Shown here one piece after another: positions 8,315 to 17,121 of a stretch of DNA of 45,271 nucleotides. Numbering within the stretch: position 1 is the stretch's first letter; every line of letters begins with the position of its first letter. The DNA comes from Acidobacteriota bacterium. Its GTDB lineage: Bacteria > Acidobacteriota > Vicinamibacteria > Vicinamibacterales > CAVVIG01. Below the pieces are notes generated by a model. It did not search any database and was not told the origin of the DNA. It saw only the letters and a list, made by a program, of their open reading frames with translations. Both the position numbers and the translations under genes were made by a program. The stretch is from positions 1-45,271 of the forward strand of contig JANYHS010000018.1 of NCBI GenBank assembly GCA_025358945.1, read 5' to 3'.

Positions 8315-9237
8315 GACTTCACCAGATACTGGAACACGGCCTGCAGGTTGTCGTCAGGCGAGGTGACCTCGTGGATGGCGCCGTGCGCGCCCGACGCCGC
8401 CAGATCCGTCAGCCGCGCGTAGAACGCGTCCGGCTTCCCCGTCTGCACCACGACCGCCCCTTCCTCGAACTTCAAGCTGAGCACATCGTCGTGGCCGAGG
8501 AACTCGCGCGCCAGCGCCCGCGTGTGCTCGGCTCTGATGTGCACGGTATGCGGATGCTCGTCGATCAGATCGCGAATCTGGTGCACGTTGCCTTCGGCGA
8601 GAATGCGGCCCTGGTTGATGAGCAGGATGTTCGCGGTCATCGACTCGATCTCGTGCAGGATATGGCTCGAGACGATGACGCTCTTGCCGGCGCGGCCCCA
8701 GTCCTTGATCATCCGGATCGCCTTGCGCCGCGCGATCGGGTCCATGCCCGACAGCGGTTCGTCCAGGATCAGGAGCTCGGGATCGTGCGCGATCGCCTGC
8801 GCCATCTTGATCCGCTGGCGCATGCCCTTGCTGTAGGCGCCGATCTTCTTGTTGGCGGCCTCGGTCAGCTCCACTTCTGCGATCGCGCGCGCGGCCATCG
8901 CGGCGGCTTCCGTCTCCGTCACGCCGTTCAGGCGGACGAGCGCGGTCACCCACTCGAGCCCGGTCATGCGTTCGTAAAACGCGTCCTGCTCGGGACAGAA
9001 ACCGATGCGCTGATACAGCGCCGGGTTGGCCCAGATCGGCTCGCCGAGGACCGTGATGCGGCCCTGGCTCGGCCGGAGCTGACCAGTGATCAGCTTCATG
9101 AACGTCGACTTGCCGGCGCCGTTCGGGCCAAGCAACCCGGTGATGCCGGGCGGCACGGTCACCGACACGTCGTTCAGACCGATTACCTGTCCGTACCACT
9201 TCGACAGATGGTCGGCAACGACGAGACCGGCGATCAC
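8311..9237 (-). CDS. ABC transporter ATPase (second pair)
   Basis: Cytoplasmic ATP-hydrolysing subunit of 308 residues. Walker A is GPNGAGKST (residues 38-46 or close), the signature is YSKGMRQR, Walker B is LLILDEP, and the H-loop is SSHIL. A C-terminal extension of about 90 residues carries the DUF4162-like tail common in ABC-2 exporters. The start is a GTG at 9237 that overlaps the stop of the upstream permease (GTGA); longer open frame upstream is the permease gene read in another frame. It works with the permease that follows it. Confidence 0.92.
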   Translation of the reverse strand: MIAGLVVADHLSKWYGQVIGLNDVSVTVPPGITGLLGPNGAGKSTFMKLITGQLRPSQGRITVLGEPIWANPALYQRIGFCPEQDAFYERMTGLEWVTALVRLNGVTETEAAAMAARAIAEVELTEAANKKIGAYSKGMRQRIKMAQAIAHDPELLILDEPLSGMDPIARRKAIRMIKDWGRAGKSVIVSSHILHEIESMTANILLINQGRILAEGNVHQIRDLIDEHPHTVHIRAEHTRALAREFLGHDDVLSLKFEEGAVVVQTGKPDAFYARLTDLAASGAHGAIHEVTSPDDNLQAVFQYLVKS

Positions 9238-10082
9238 GAGACCACCTCGATGCCGCGGACCCGCCGCTCGAGAATCAGCGCCGACCCTGCCACCAGCCCG
9301 ACAATCACCAGCAGCGACACCGGCCAGGGCGTGTCGTACTTCAGCGGCAGCCGGAAGATGACGTCGCCGACCTGCGCGAGATTCGCCGAGAACGACAGCC
9401 ACGACAGCGCGGTGCTGCGCGTGACGGCGTAGAGTACGCCGTAGACCGCCTGGGTAAAGAAGATCACCGCCGCATACAGAATCGCGACATAGCGGCTGCT
9501 CTTCGACAGCGACGACAACGCCAGCATCGTCGCCGACGCGAGGGCGATCTGGATGAATGCGAACAGCGTGATCGCCGGGAACAGAAACACGTTGGCTTTG
9601 AAGAACGTGAAGTTGCCGGCAAACGCAATCTGTACGATCAGCAGCAGGATCGCCGGCAGCCACGTGACGAGCGCGAGGAAGGTCATCAGAATCGCGAGCT
9701 TGCCGAGGATGTACTCCGCTCGCGTCAGCGGCTTCGAGAGGTAAATCTGCAGTGCGTTGGCGCGGCGATCGTTGGCGATCAGACCGGCGCCGACGTAGAC
9801 GGTGACGAAGAACACGAACGTCTGCTGCTGCTCGAGAAACTGGCGGAACGTCTCGGCCGACGGCGCCAGGATCGAGGCTTGCGGAATGCTGGTGAAATTG
9901 GCGGCGGCGTAGAACTGGACGGCGCGGACCAGGAACGGCGCCCAGGCCAGCATCAGCAGGCCGAGAAACGCCCGCTTGCCGATGAAGGTGCGGATGCCCG
10001 CGCGCGCGATCACCATCCAGCCGGTACCGGTCCGCGCCTTGTGGCCGCCGTACCGGCGATAGCCCTGATCATGAATGGGCAC
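9234..10082 (-). CDS. ABC-2 type transporter permease (first pair)
   Basis: Integral membrane protein of 282 residues with about six membrane segments. The N-terminal stretch PIHDQGYRRYGG is a conserved feature of this permease subfamily and fixes the start at the GTG at 10082. DRRANALQIYLSKPLTRAEY corresponds to the cytoplasmic stretch before the core helices. It begins two bases after the stop of its ATPase and its own stop overlaps the next ATPase gene. No substrate can be read from the sequence. Confidence 0.87.
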   Translation of the reverse strand: MPIHDQGYRRYGGHKARTGTGWMVIARAGIRTFIGKRAFLGLLMLAWAPFLVRAVQFYAAANFTSIPQASILAPSAETFRQFLEQQQTFVFFVTVYVGAGLIANDRRANALQIYLSKPLTRAEYILGKLAILMTFLALVTWLPAILLLIVQIAFAGNFTFFKANVFLFPAITLFAFIQIALASATMLALSSLSKSSRYVAILYAAVIFFTQAVYGVLYAVTRSTALSWLSFSANLAQVGDVIFRLPLKYDTPWPVSLLVIVGLVAGSALILERRVRGIEVVS

Positions 10083-10084
10083 GG

Positions 10085-11017
<933 letters not shown>

Positions 11018-11158
11018 GCAGATTCATAGACGCACGCGCCGCGCGCGATGTTCGTTCATTTCGTCACTCTTCAAGGCTGCGATCATAGCCGAACGCGGAT
11101 CGCCGCCGCCAAGACGTGGGCCGGGGTGTAGAATCAGGGTGTTCCGGAACGTGACGAG
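11018..11158. promoter_or_regulatory. Divergent promoter region between ABC operon and DUF433 gene
   Basis: A 141-base gap between divergent genes. On the plus strand TAGAAT (11129-11134) is a fair -10 box about 24 bases before the DUF433 start. On the minus strand TATGAT (about 11084-11090, read in reverse) is a candidate -10 for the ABC operon. The -35 elements are weak on both sides. Nothing else is recognisable. Confidence 0.35.
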
Positions 11159-11488
11159 ATGAAAACTGCCGAAGACGCGGACGCATTTCTGTCCCGCCTC
11201 ACACGAGGTGAAAAGGCGCGCCTGCTCCAGCGCGTGGCTCAGGATTTGGGCGATGCGTATCCCGGCATTGACGTCATCGACGAGGTCTGCGGTGGCGAGC
11301 CGATCATCGTCCGGACCCGTATCCCCGTCTGGCTGCTCGAACACGCCAGACGACTGGGGTCAAGCGAGGCGGATTTGCTTCGCTCCTATCCGGCGCTTCG
11401 AGCGGAGGACCTGGCCAATGCGTGGGCGTATGTCCGTTCGCATCGGGACCAGATCGCCGAGCAGATCCGCGGGCACGAAGCCGCGTGA
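11159..11488 (+). CDS. DUF433 domain protein, probable antitoxin
   Basis: A 109-residue protein whose core (GEPIIVRTRIPVWLLEHARR at about 43-62, then SSEADLLRSYPALRAEDL) is a DUF433 domain, a small winged-helix-like DNA-binding unit used by VapB-type antitoxins. The N-terminal 40 residues are an extra helical part. The next gene, six bases on, encodes a DUF5615 PIN-like protein, the standard partner of DUF433. The pair is therefore a candidate type II toxin-antitoxin module. DUF433 proteins usually also repress their own promoter, so self-regulation is likely but not shown here. Confidence 0.82.
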   Translation: MKTAEDADAFLSRLTRGEKARLLQRVAQDLGDAYPGIDVIDEVCGGEPIIVRTRIPVWLLEHARRLGSSEADLLRSYPALRAEDLANAWAYVRSHRDQIAEQIRGHEAA

Positions 11489-11494
11489 GCCACC

Positions 11495-11833
11495 GTGGCG
11501 CGATTTCTCGCTGACGAAAATTTTCCACTACCCGTCGTTGAAGAGCTGCGTCGTCTCGGCCATGACGTGCTGACAACCGCCGATGCCGGCAAGGCGGGCC
11601 AATCGATTGCCGATGAGGCAATCCTTGGTCTCGCGGCCGCGGAGGGTCGGACGCTCCTCACATTGAATCGGAAGCACTTCATCCGCCTGCACGCATCACA
11701 ACCGCGTCATGCGGGCATCGTCGCCTGCACGCTCGACCTCGACTTTGCTGGTCAGGCCGGGCGAATCCATGCCGCGATCACGCCACCGGCCGATCTTGCT
11801 GGTTGCCTCGTTCGCGTGAATCGCCCCGGCTAA
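11495..11833 (+). CDS. DUF5615 PIN-like protein, probable toxin nuclease
   Basis: A 112-residue protein with a PIN-like fold: the acidic site starts with FLADENFP (Asp6, Glu7), and continues through D in SIADEAILGLA (around 41) and LLTLNRKHF (around 54-62), which is the usual DUF5615 pattern ending TLDxDF. These proteins are thought to be Mut7-C/PIN-type RNases neutralised by a DUF433 or similar partner. The start is GTG at 11495, six bases after the antitoxin stop. The stop TAA shares CTAA with the stop of the opposite relic. Toxicity is inferred from the family, not shown. Confidence 0.82.
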   Translation: MARFLADENFPLPVVEELRRLGHDVLTTADAGKAGQSIADEAILGLAAAEGRTLLTLNRKHFIRLHASQPRHAGIVACTLDLDFAGQAGRIHAAITPPADLAGCLVRVNRPG

Positions 11834-12359
11834 CCGACCGTGACCGGGACCAGCGTCATGGTGTCGTTGCCGAAGATGTCGATCACCTTCACGGCGATCG
11901 TGTAGCGTCCAGGCGCCGCATACGTGTGCGGCGCCGTCGTCGTGTCGAGTTCCCGCTTCTGACGCGTGCGGACACTCTGCCACTCGTTCTCGAAGATGTA
12001 TGCGCCCACGGTGCTGACGCCGGCTCTCTTCGGAACCTTGATCATTTCTTTCCGGCTCTCGTAGTAGAAATCCACGTCGGTCGTCCGGCCGCCCGGTTTC
12101 GCGCCGCGAGCGAGCCATCGGCGTTTTCGAGCAGGTGTTCCGCGTCGAACCACCAGCGGAGCAGGCTGACGGATGTCGCCGATGCCCCGCGGTAGCCGCT
12201 CTGCCGCCACGCGTAGACCTCCTCGCGGATTTTCGCGACGAGTGGTGGAAGCAGCTTCTCGTACGCCGTGCTGCGTAGGGTCTCGTCGGCCGGAAACCAT
12301 CGTTGCGATGGGACAAGCGGCGCGTACGGCGAGGTGGGAAACTCGGGATGCAAAGCCAT
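11830..12359 (-). pseudogene. Relic of a DEAD/DEAH-helicase type III-like restriction enzyme, core deleted and frameshifted
   Basis: Two coding pieces in different frames. The first (12359 to about 12107) encodes SPYAPLVPSQRWFPADE, YEKLLPPLVAKIREEV and LLRWWFDAEHLLENADGSL; I recognise this as the part that precedes the helicase domain in large BPTD_3080-like restriction endonucleases. The second (about 12087 to 11830) encodes DVDFYYESRKEMIKVPK, FENEWQSVRTRQKREL and an end with a PKD-like strand pattern (HTYAAPGRYTIAVKVIDIFG). A frame change lies at about 12087-12107. The helicase and nuclease core, which should be hundreds of residues, is absent. Assignment of the first piece is from memory of the family; the second piece could come from the same protein or its methylase partner. 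Confidence 0.55.
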
Positions 12360-12382
12360 TGGATCACATATCGACGCTGGAC

Positions 12383-12949
12383 CTACAGGGATCCCCTGAG
12401 GCCCAATTCGTCCGCGCGTTCACGCATGAAGCCGATCGCGTTGCTGATGTGCTCTTCGAGCGTCAGCCCGAGCGACACCGCACCCTCGTGCAGATCCTCG
12501 CGCTTCACGCCCTTGGCGAACGCCTTGTCCTTCATCCGCTTGATCACCGACTTGGCCTCGAGGTCGAGGATGCTCTTGCTCGGCCGCACCAGCGACGCGG
12601 CAGTGATGAACCCCGCCAGCTCGTCGCAGGCGAACAGTGTCTTCTCGAGACGACTGTCGCGCGTGACGCCGGTGATCTCCATCGCGTGCGACAGGATCGC
12701 GCGGATCATCCACTCCGGATAGCCCTTCTCCCGCAGGATCTCGGCGCCCTTGTTCGGATGATCGCCCAGCGTCGGCCACCGCTCATAGTCGAAGTCGTGG
12801 AGCAAGGCCGTGATGCCCCACTCCTCCTCGTTCTCGCCGAACGTGCGGGCGTAGCCGCGCACGGCAGCTTCAACGCCCAGGGCATGTTTTCGCAGGCTCT
12901 CGCCCTTGGTGTATTCGGTCAGCAGCGTCCAGGCGTCTTCGCGATTCAT
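12383..12949 (-). CDS. HD domain phosphohydrolase
   Basis: Cytoplasmic protein of 188 residues. Metal ligands of an HD domain are visible: His22 (LRKHALG), His51-Asp52 (ALLHDFDYE), a His in GDHPNKGAEIL (64) and a later His in ILSHAMEITG, followed by an Asp in FACDELAGFI. This is the simple HDIG-type layout seen in small uncharacterised hydrolases that act on nucleotides or similar phosphate esters; the substrate is unknown. The start is ATG 12949, where family-like sequence begins, though a further ATG lies 15 bases upstream. It is divergent from the permease gene with 34 bases between. Confidence 0.85.
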   Translation of the reverse strand: MNREDAWTLLTEYTKGESLRKHALGVEAAVRGYARTFGENEEEWGITALLHDFDYERWPTLGDHPNKGAEILREKGYPEWMIRAILSHAMEITGVTRDSRLEKTLFACDELAGFITAASLVRPSKSILDLEAKSVIKRMKDKAFAKGVKREDLHEGAVSLGLTLEEHISNAIGFMRERADELGLRGSL

Positions 12950-12983
12950 GGTAAGTTTCAGCATCTTAATGCAGGAGCAGTCG

Positions 12984-14453
12984 ATGGCCAACGATTCGCA
13001 GGGGCTCGATACGGAATTTCACCGCGGTCTCGGCCTCTACGACTCCACGATGGTCGTCGTCGGCTCGATGATCGGATCGGGCATCTTCATCGTGTCCGCG
13101 GACATGGCGCGCAACATCGGCAGCCCAGGCTGGCTGCTCGGCGCGTGGCTGCTGACGGGCCTGCTGACGGTGGTTGGCGCGTTGTCCTACGGCGAGCTGG
13201 CGGCGATGATGCCCCGCGCCGGCGGCCAGTACGTCTACCTGCGCGAAGCCTTCTCACCCTTGTGGGGATTTCTCTACGGGTGGACGCTCTTTCTCGTGAT
13301 CCAGACGGGCACCATTGCCGCGGTCTCCGTCGGCTTCGCGCGCTACTTTGGGGCCCTGGTGCCGTGGATCGCCGACGACCACTACCTGATCGCACCGATC
13401 CATCTCTCGACCGGCTACGCGCTGTCGTTGTCGACCACTCAACTGGTGGGCAGCGTGATGATCGCACTGCTGACGTGGACCAATACGCGCGGTCTCGAGT
13501 ACGGAAAAATTATCCAGAACGTCTTCACGACGGCGAAGACCGGCGCGCTGCTCGGGCTGATCCTCGTCGGCCTGCTGCTTGGCTGGAACCACACCGCGGT
13601 CGCGGATAATTTCGGCAACCTGTGGTCGACTCGCGGCACGATGGAGATCGTGCCCGGGCTGTCCTCGATCACCGCCTTCGGTCTCTTCGTCGCCATCTGC
13701 GTCTCGCAGACCGGGTCGCTCTTCTCCGCCGACGCCTGGAACAACATCACGTTCACGGCCGGCGAAGTGAAGGATCCGCGCAGGAACATCCCACTGTCGC
13801 TGGCCTTCGGCACGTTCATCGTGATCGGCCTGTACATGCTGGCCAACGTCGCGTATCTCGTAACGCTGCCCTTCGATCAGATTCAGCACGCTGCCGGCGA
13901 CCGCGTCGCCACCGCCACGCTCAACGTGATCTTCCCCGGACTCGGCGTGACGATCATGGCGATCGGGATCATGGTCTCGACCTTCGGCTGCACCAACGGC
14001 CTGATCCTGGCCGGCGCCCGCGCCTACTACGCGATGGCGCGCGACGGGCTCTTCTTCCGCGCGGCCGGCGAACTGAACGCCGAGAAAGTTCCGGCGTGGG
14101 CGCTCGTCCTGCAGGGATTCTGGGCGGTGTTTCTGGTGCTGCCGCGCACCTACGATCCCGCAACAAAGGCCTACGGCAATCTCTACAACAACCTGCTCGA
14201 CTACGTGATCTCTGCCGCGCTGATCTTCTACATCCTGACGATCGCCGGCATCTTCCGCCTGCGCCAGACACGGCCCGACGCCGATCGCCCGTACCGCGCG
14301 TTAGGCTATCCGGTGATTCCGGCGTTCTACATTGCCGGCGCCGCCGCGATCCTGCTCGTGCTCTTCGTCTACCGGCCGGCGACGACGTGGCCGGGGCTCG
14401 CGATCGTGTTGTTGGGTGTGCCGGTATATTTCGCCTGGAAGCCGAAGCGCTAA
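12984..14453 (+). CDS. APC family amino-acid permease
   Basis: Inner-membrane transporter of 489 residues with about 12 membrane segments. The first segment carries GSMIGSGIF (residues 27-35), the substrate-contact motif of the amino acid-polyamine-organocation superfamily. ATG 12984 is set by AGGAG seven bases upstream; reading further upstream enters the HD gene's start. The C-terminal half (RLRQTRPDADRPYRALGYP) is typical of LAT/YfnA-like members. Substrate, probably a neutral or cationic amino acid, cannot be read. The stop TAA shares CTAA with the convergent Nudix gene. Confidence 0.9.
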   Translation: MANDSQGLDTEFHRGLGLYDSTMVVVGSMIGSGIFIVSADMARNIGSPGWLLGAWLLTGLLTVVGALSYGELAAMMPRAGGQYVYLREAFSPLWGFLYGWTLFLVIQTGTIAAVSVGFARYFGALVPWIADDHYLIAPIHLSTGYALSLSTTQLVGSVMIALLTWTNTRGLEYGKIIQNVFTTAKTGALLGLILVGLLLGWNHTAVADNFGNLWSTRGTMEIVPGLSSITAFGLFVAICVSQTGSLFSADAWNNITFTAGEVKDPRRNIPLSLAFGTFIVIGLYMLANVAYLVTLPFDQIQHAAGDRVATATLNVIFPGLGVTIMAIGIMVSTFGCTNGLILAGARAYYAMARDGLFFRAAGELNAEKVPAWALVLQGFWAVFLVLPRTYDPATKAYGNLYNNLLDYVISAALIFYILTIAGIFRLRQTRPDADRPYRALGYPVIPAFYIAGAAAILLVLFVYRPATTWPGLAIVLLGVPVYFAWKPKR

Positions 14454-14926
14454 CGCGAGAGCGCTTTTCGAACAACAGTGGCCGCCGCGCCGGTGAGCCG
14501 GTACGCGTCCAGTTCGCTGACCGGCACCCAGCGCACATCGGCGGCATCCGTGCCGCGAGTCGCAAGGCTCGTCGTGCCGCCTCGCACGCAACACGCGTAG
14601 TCGACGATGACGTAGTGATATTCGACGCGCCCCTCGCCATCGCGCCGGATGCTGTCGAGGACTTCCACCACAGCACCCACCACAACATCGAGCGAGGTTT
14701 CCTCGCGCACCTCGCGCGCGACCGCCGCCTCGAGCGTCTCGCCGACTTCGACCGCGCCACCCGGCAGGCTCCACTCGCCTTTCATCGGTTCCTGCCCGCG
14801 CCGCACCAGCAGGACGCGATCATCCTCGATGATCACCGCGCCGACGGACACGATCGGCCGCTCGGGATACTGCCTCACTCTTTCGCCATCAGACCGTTCA
14901 GGTGAGCGGAAGGGCAGGGTCGGCAT
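14450..14926 (-). CDS. Nudix hydrolase
   Basis: Cytoplasmic hydrolase of nucleoside diphosphate-linked compounds, 158 residues. The Nudix box is present at residues 57-79 (Gly57, Glu63, then REVREETSL), with the usual late Gly replaced by Ser. The frame opens at ATG 14926, inside the end of tsaD. A GTG at 14878, just before the conserved start of the fold, is an alternative that would give 142 residues and avoid the 29-base overlap. Substrate unknown: MutT-like 8-oxo-dGTP cleavage and NADH or sugar nucleotide hydrolysis are all possible. It is probably co-transcribed with tsaD. Confidence 0.85.
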   Translation of the reverse strand: MPTLPFRSPERSDGERVRQYPERPIVSVGAVIIEDDRVLLVRRGQEPMKGEWSLPGGAVEVGETLEAAVAREVREETSLDVVVGAVVEVLDSIRRDGEGRVEYHYVIVDYACCVRGGTTSLATRGTDAADVRWVPVSELDAYRLTGAAATVVRKALSR

Positions 14927-15947
14927 TGAGGTCCAGCGACGCCGTGTGGCCGGCGCGCAATCTCCGCAGACCTGCCGCGGCGATCATCGCGGCGTTGTCG
15001 GTCGAGAGCGACAGGCTTGGAAGAAACGTCGGCACCTCGCGCTGCTCGCCCCGCTCCTTCAACGCGGCGCGCAGCCGGCTGTTCGCGGACACGCCACCGG
15101 ACACGCCCACGCTCTTCGCGCCGTATCGCCGCGCGGCGACAAACAGTCTCTCCACGAGCGCCGTCACGACGACACGCTGAAAGCTGGCGGCGACGTTGGC
15201 GATCTCGGCGTCGGACAACGGGCCCTCGTGCGCGCGGACGTGCCGCAGCACCGCGGTCTTCAACCCGCTGAAGCTGAAATCAAGATCGCCTTTCAACTCC
15301 GGCGCATTGCGGTCCGCGTGCGTCAAGCGCGTGGTCGGCAGCGGCACCGCGCGATCGTCGCCGCTGTTTGCGAGACGATCGATCGCCGGCCCGCCCGGAT
15401 ATCCAAGCCCGAGTAGCCTCGCCACCTTGTCATACGCCTCGCCCGCCGCATCGTCCCGCGTACGGCTGAGCAGCTGATACGAGCCGGGCGTCTCGACGAG
15501 ATAGAGGTTGGTGTGTCCCCCGGAGACGACGAGGACGATCGATGGCAGCGGCAGTTCGCCGTTCTGCAGCACGAGGGACTCGATGTGTCCGGCCAGATGA
15601 TGCACGGCCACCAGCGGCAGGCCGGACGCGGCGGCAGCCGCCTTCGCGAACGAGACGCCGACGAGGAGCGACCCGACAAGGCCGGGCCCCTGGGTGACGG
15701 CGATGGCGCCCAGATCGCTCCAGGTCGTCGCTGCTTCAGCCAGCGCACGCGAGACGACGCTGCAGATGTCGCGAATGTGCTGGCGCGACGCGAGCTCGGG
15801 CACCACGCCGCCCCATTCGCGGTGAATCGCGACTTGGGACGCGACGACGTTGGATCGAGTCGTCCACGGCTTCGCCGCGTCGCCGGTCTCTTCGACCACG
15901 GCGGCGGAGGTTTCGTCGCAGGAAGTTTCGATGCCGAGGATGCGCAT
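14898..15947 (-). CDS. tsaD: tRNA threonylcarbamoyladenosine transferase TsaD
   Basis: Transfers the threonylcarbamoyl group from TC-AMP to A37 of ANN-reading tRNAs, in complex with TsaB and TsaE; neither partner is in the window. The 349-residue length is typical. Motifs: start MRILGIETSCDETS, metal-binding His117 and His121 in VHHLAGH, the phosphate loop VVSGGHTNLYLV, LGLGYPGGPAIDRLA, GVSGGVSANSRLR and the C-terminal DNAAMIAAAG. ATG 15947 gives the canonical N-terminus; extra upstream codons are translated repeat DNA. It is separated from mtnA by a palindromic repeat element. Confidence 0.97.
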   Translation of the reverse strand: MRILGIETSCDETSAAVVEETGDAAKPWTTRSNVVASQVAIHREWGGVVPELASRQHIRDICSVVSRALAEAATTWSDLGAIAVTQGPGLVGSLLVGVSFAKAAAAASGLPLVAVHHLAGHIESLVLQNGELPLPSIVLVVSGGHTNLYLVETPGSYQLLSRTRDDAAGEAYDKVARLLGLGYPGGPAIDRLANSGDDRAVPLPTTRLTHADRNAPELKGDLDFSFSGLKTAVLRHVRAHEGPLSDAEIANVAASFQRVVVTALVERLFVAARRYGAKSVGVSGGVSANSRLRAALKERGEQREVPTFLPSLSLSTDNAAMIAAAGLRRLRAGHTASLDLNADPALPLT

Positions 15948-15949
15948 GC

Positions 15950-16043
15950 AGAGATCTCTCACGAAAAACACGAAACAAACGAAACGCACGAAAAGGAAGC
16001 CGACCCTCGGATCATTTTCGTGTATTTCGTGGGGTTTTCGTGG
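15950..16043. repeat. Intergenic palindromic element with CACGAAA units
   Basis: Left half CACGAAAAACACGAAACAAACG..CACGAAA (15959-15992) is answered by TTTCGTGTATTTCGTGG..TTTTCGTGG (16016-16043), an imperfect inverted repeat with about 25 bases between. A perfect 10-base palindrome AGAGATCTCT sits at 15950-15959. The element fills the whole mtnA-tsaD gap and reaches the mtnA stop. It may be a dispersed repeat of this genome; as RNA it would form a long stem. Confidence 0.6.
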
Positions 16044-17105
16044 TTAGCGTGGTGTTGCCGTCTCCGTCTCGAACGCCTGTTTCAACGACTCCGTGTACGG
16101 CGCCCTGAAGATGCCGCGCTCGGTGATGATACCGGCGATGAAGCGGTGCGGCGTCACGTCGAACGCCGGGTTCCACACCTTCGCGCCAGTCGGCGCCACC
16201 TGCGACGAGCCGACATGCGTCACTTCGCGCGCGTTGCGCTCTTCGATCGGAATATGGCTCCCCTCAAGCGTGCGCAAATCGATCGTTGATAGCGGCGCCG
16301 CGACATAGAACGGAATATTGTGCTCGCGCGCGAGCACGGCGACACCGTAGGTGCCAATCTTGTTGGCGGTGTCGCCGTTGGCCGCAATCCGGTCGGCGCC
16401 GACGACGACGAAATTCACCTTGGCCTGGGCCATCAGCGACGCGCTCATGTTGTCGGTGATGATCGTGGTGTCGATGCCGTCGCGCATCAGCTCCCATGCG
16501 GTCAGCCGCGCACCCTGCAGGAAGGGCCGCGTCTCGTCGGCAAACACCGCGACGCGCTTGCCCTTCTCCACTGCGCCGCGGATCACGCCGAGCGCGGTGC
16601 CGTATCCGGCGGTGGCCAGCGCGCCGGCGTTGCAGTGCGTCAGGATGCGGGCGTCCTCGGGCACGACGTCGGCGCCGAAGGCGCCCATCGCGCGACAACT
16701 CGCAACGTCCTCGTCGTGAATCATTTGCGCTTCGCGGTCGAGACGATCCTTGATCTGATCGACCGACTCGCCCGCCTGGGCGCCCGTGCCAAACGATTGC
16801 TTCATCCGTTCGATCGCCCAGAACAGGTTGACGGCGGTCGGACGCGTCGCCGCGATCAGGTCGCAGGTCTTCTGAAACTCCGCGGCGAACTTCTGCGTGC
16901 CGGTGGCGGCGCTCCGGCGCATCCCGAGCGCGATGCCCCAGGCTGCCGCGACGCCGATGGCGGGCGCGCCGCGGATCACCATCGACTTGATGGCGCGCGC
17001 GACTTGGGGCGCGGTCTTGCAGCGGACGTAGACTTCCTGAGCCGGGAGTTTGCGCTGGTCGATCATCACGACCACGTCGCCTTCCCGCGCGATCGTTGGG
17101 AGCAT
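16044..17105 (-). CDS. mtnA: Methylthioribose-1-phosphate isomerase MtnA
   Basis: Converts 5-methylthioribose-1-phosphate to 5-methylthioribulose-1-phosphate in the methionine salvage pathway. Length 353, as usual for the family. The catalytic pair is visible: Cys158 in LTHCNAGAL and Asp238 in VVGADRIAANGD; RGAPAIGVAAAWG (45-57) is the conserved N-terminal loop. The start is ATG 17105; 61 extra open codons upstream are the deaminase gene in another frame. It lies 16 bases after the cytidine deaminase fusion and belongs to a purine/pyrimidine nucleoside salvage operon, which fits because MTR-1-P arises from nucleoside phosphorolysis. No mtnB-D genes are here. An aIF-2B-type relative is less likely given the full motif set. 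Confidence 0.95.
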   Translation of the reverse strand: MLPTIAREGDVVVMIDQRKLPAQEVYVRCKTAPQVARAIKSMVIRGAPAIGVAAAWGIALGMRRSAATGTQKFAAEFQKTCDLIAATRPTAVNLFWAIERMKQSFGTGAQAGESVDQIKDRLDREAQMIHDEDVASCRAMGAFGADVVPEDARILTHCNAGALATAGYGTALGVIRGAVEKGKRVAVFADETRPFLQGARLTAWELMRDGIDTTIITDNMSASLMAQAKVNFVVVGADRIAANGDTANKIGTYGVAVLAREHNIPFYVAAPLSTIDLRTLEGSHIPIEERNAREVTHVGSSQVAPTGAKVWNPAFDVTPHRFIAGIITERGIFRAPYTESLKQAFETETATPR

Positions 17106-17121
17106 TCCGAGATTGTACCGG

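Noticed and set aside
15948-15989. Longer N-terminus for TsaD
   Set aside because: The 14 extra residues come from CACGAAA repeat DNA and the family start MRILGIETSCDETS is at 15947.
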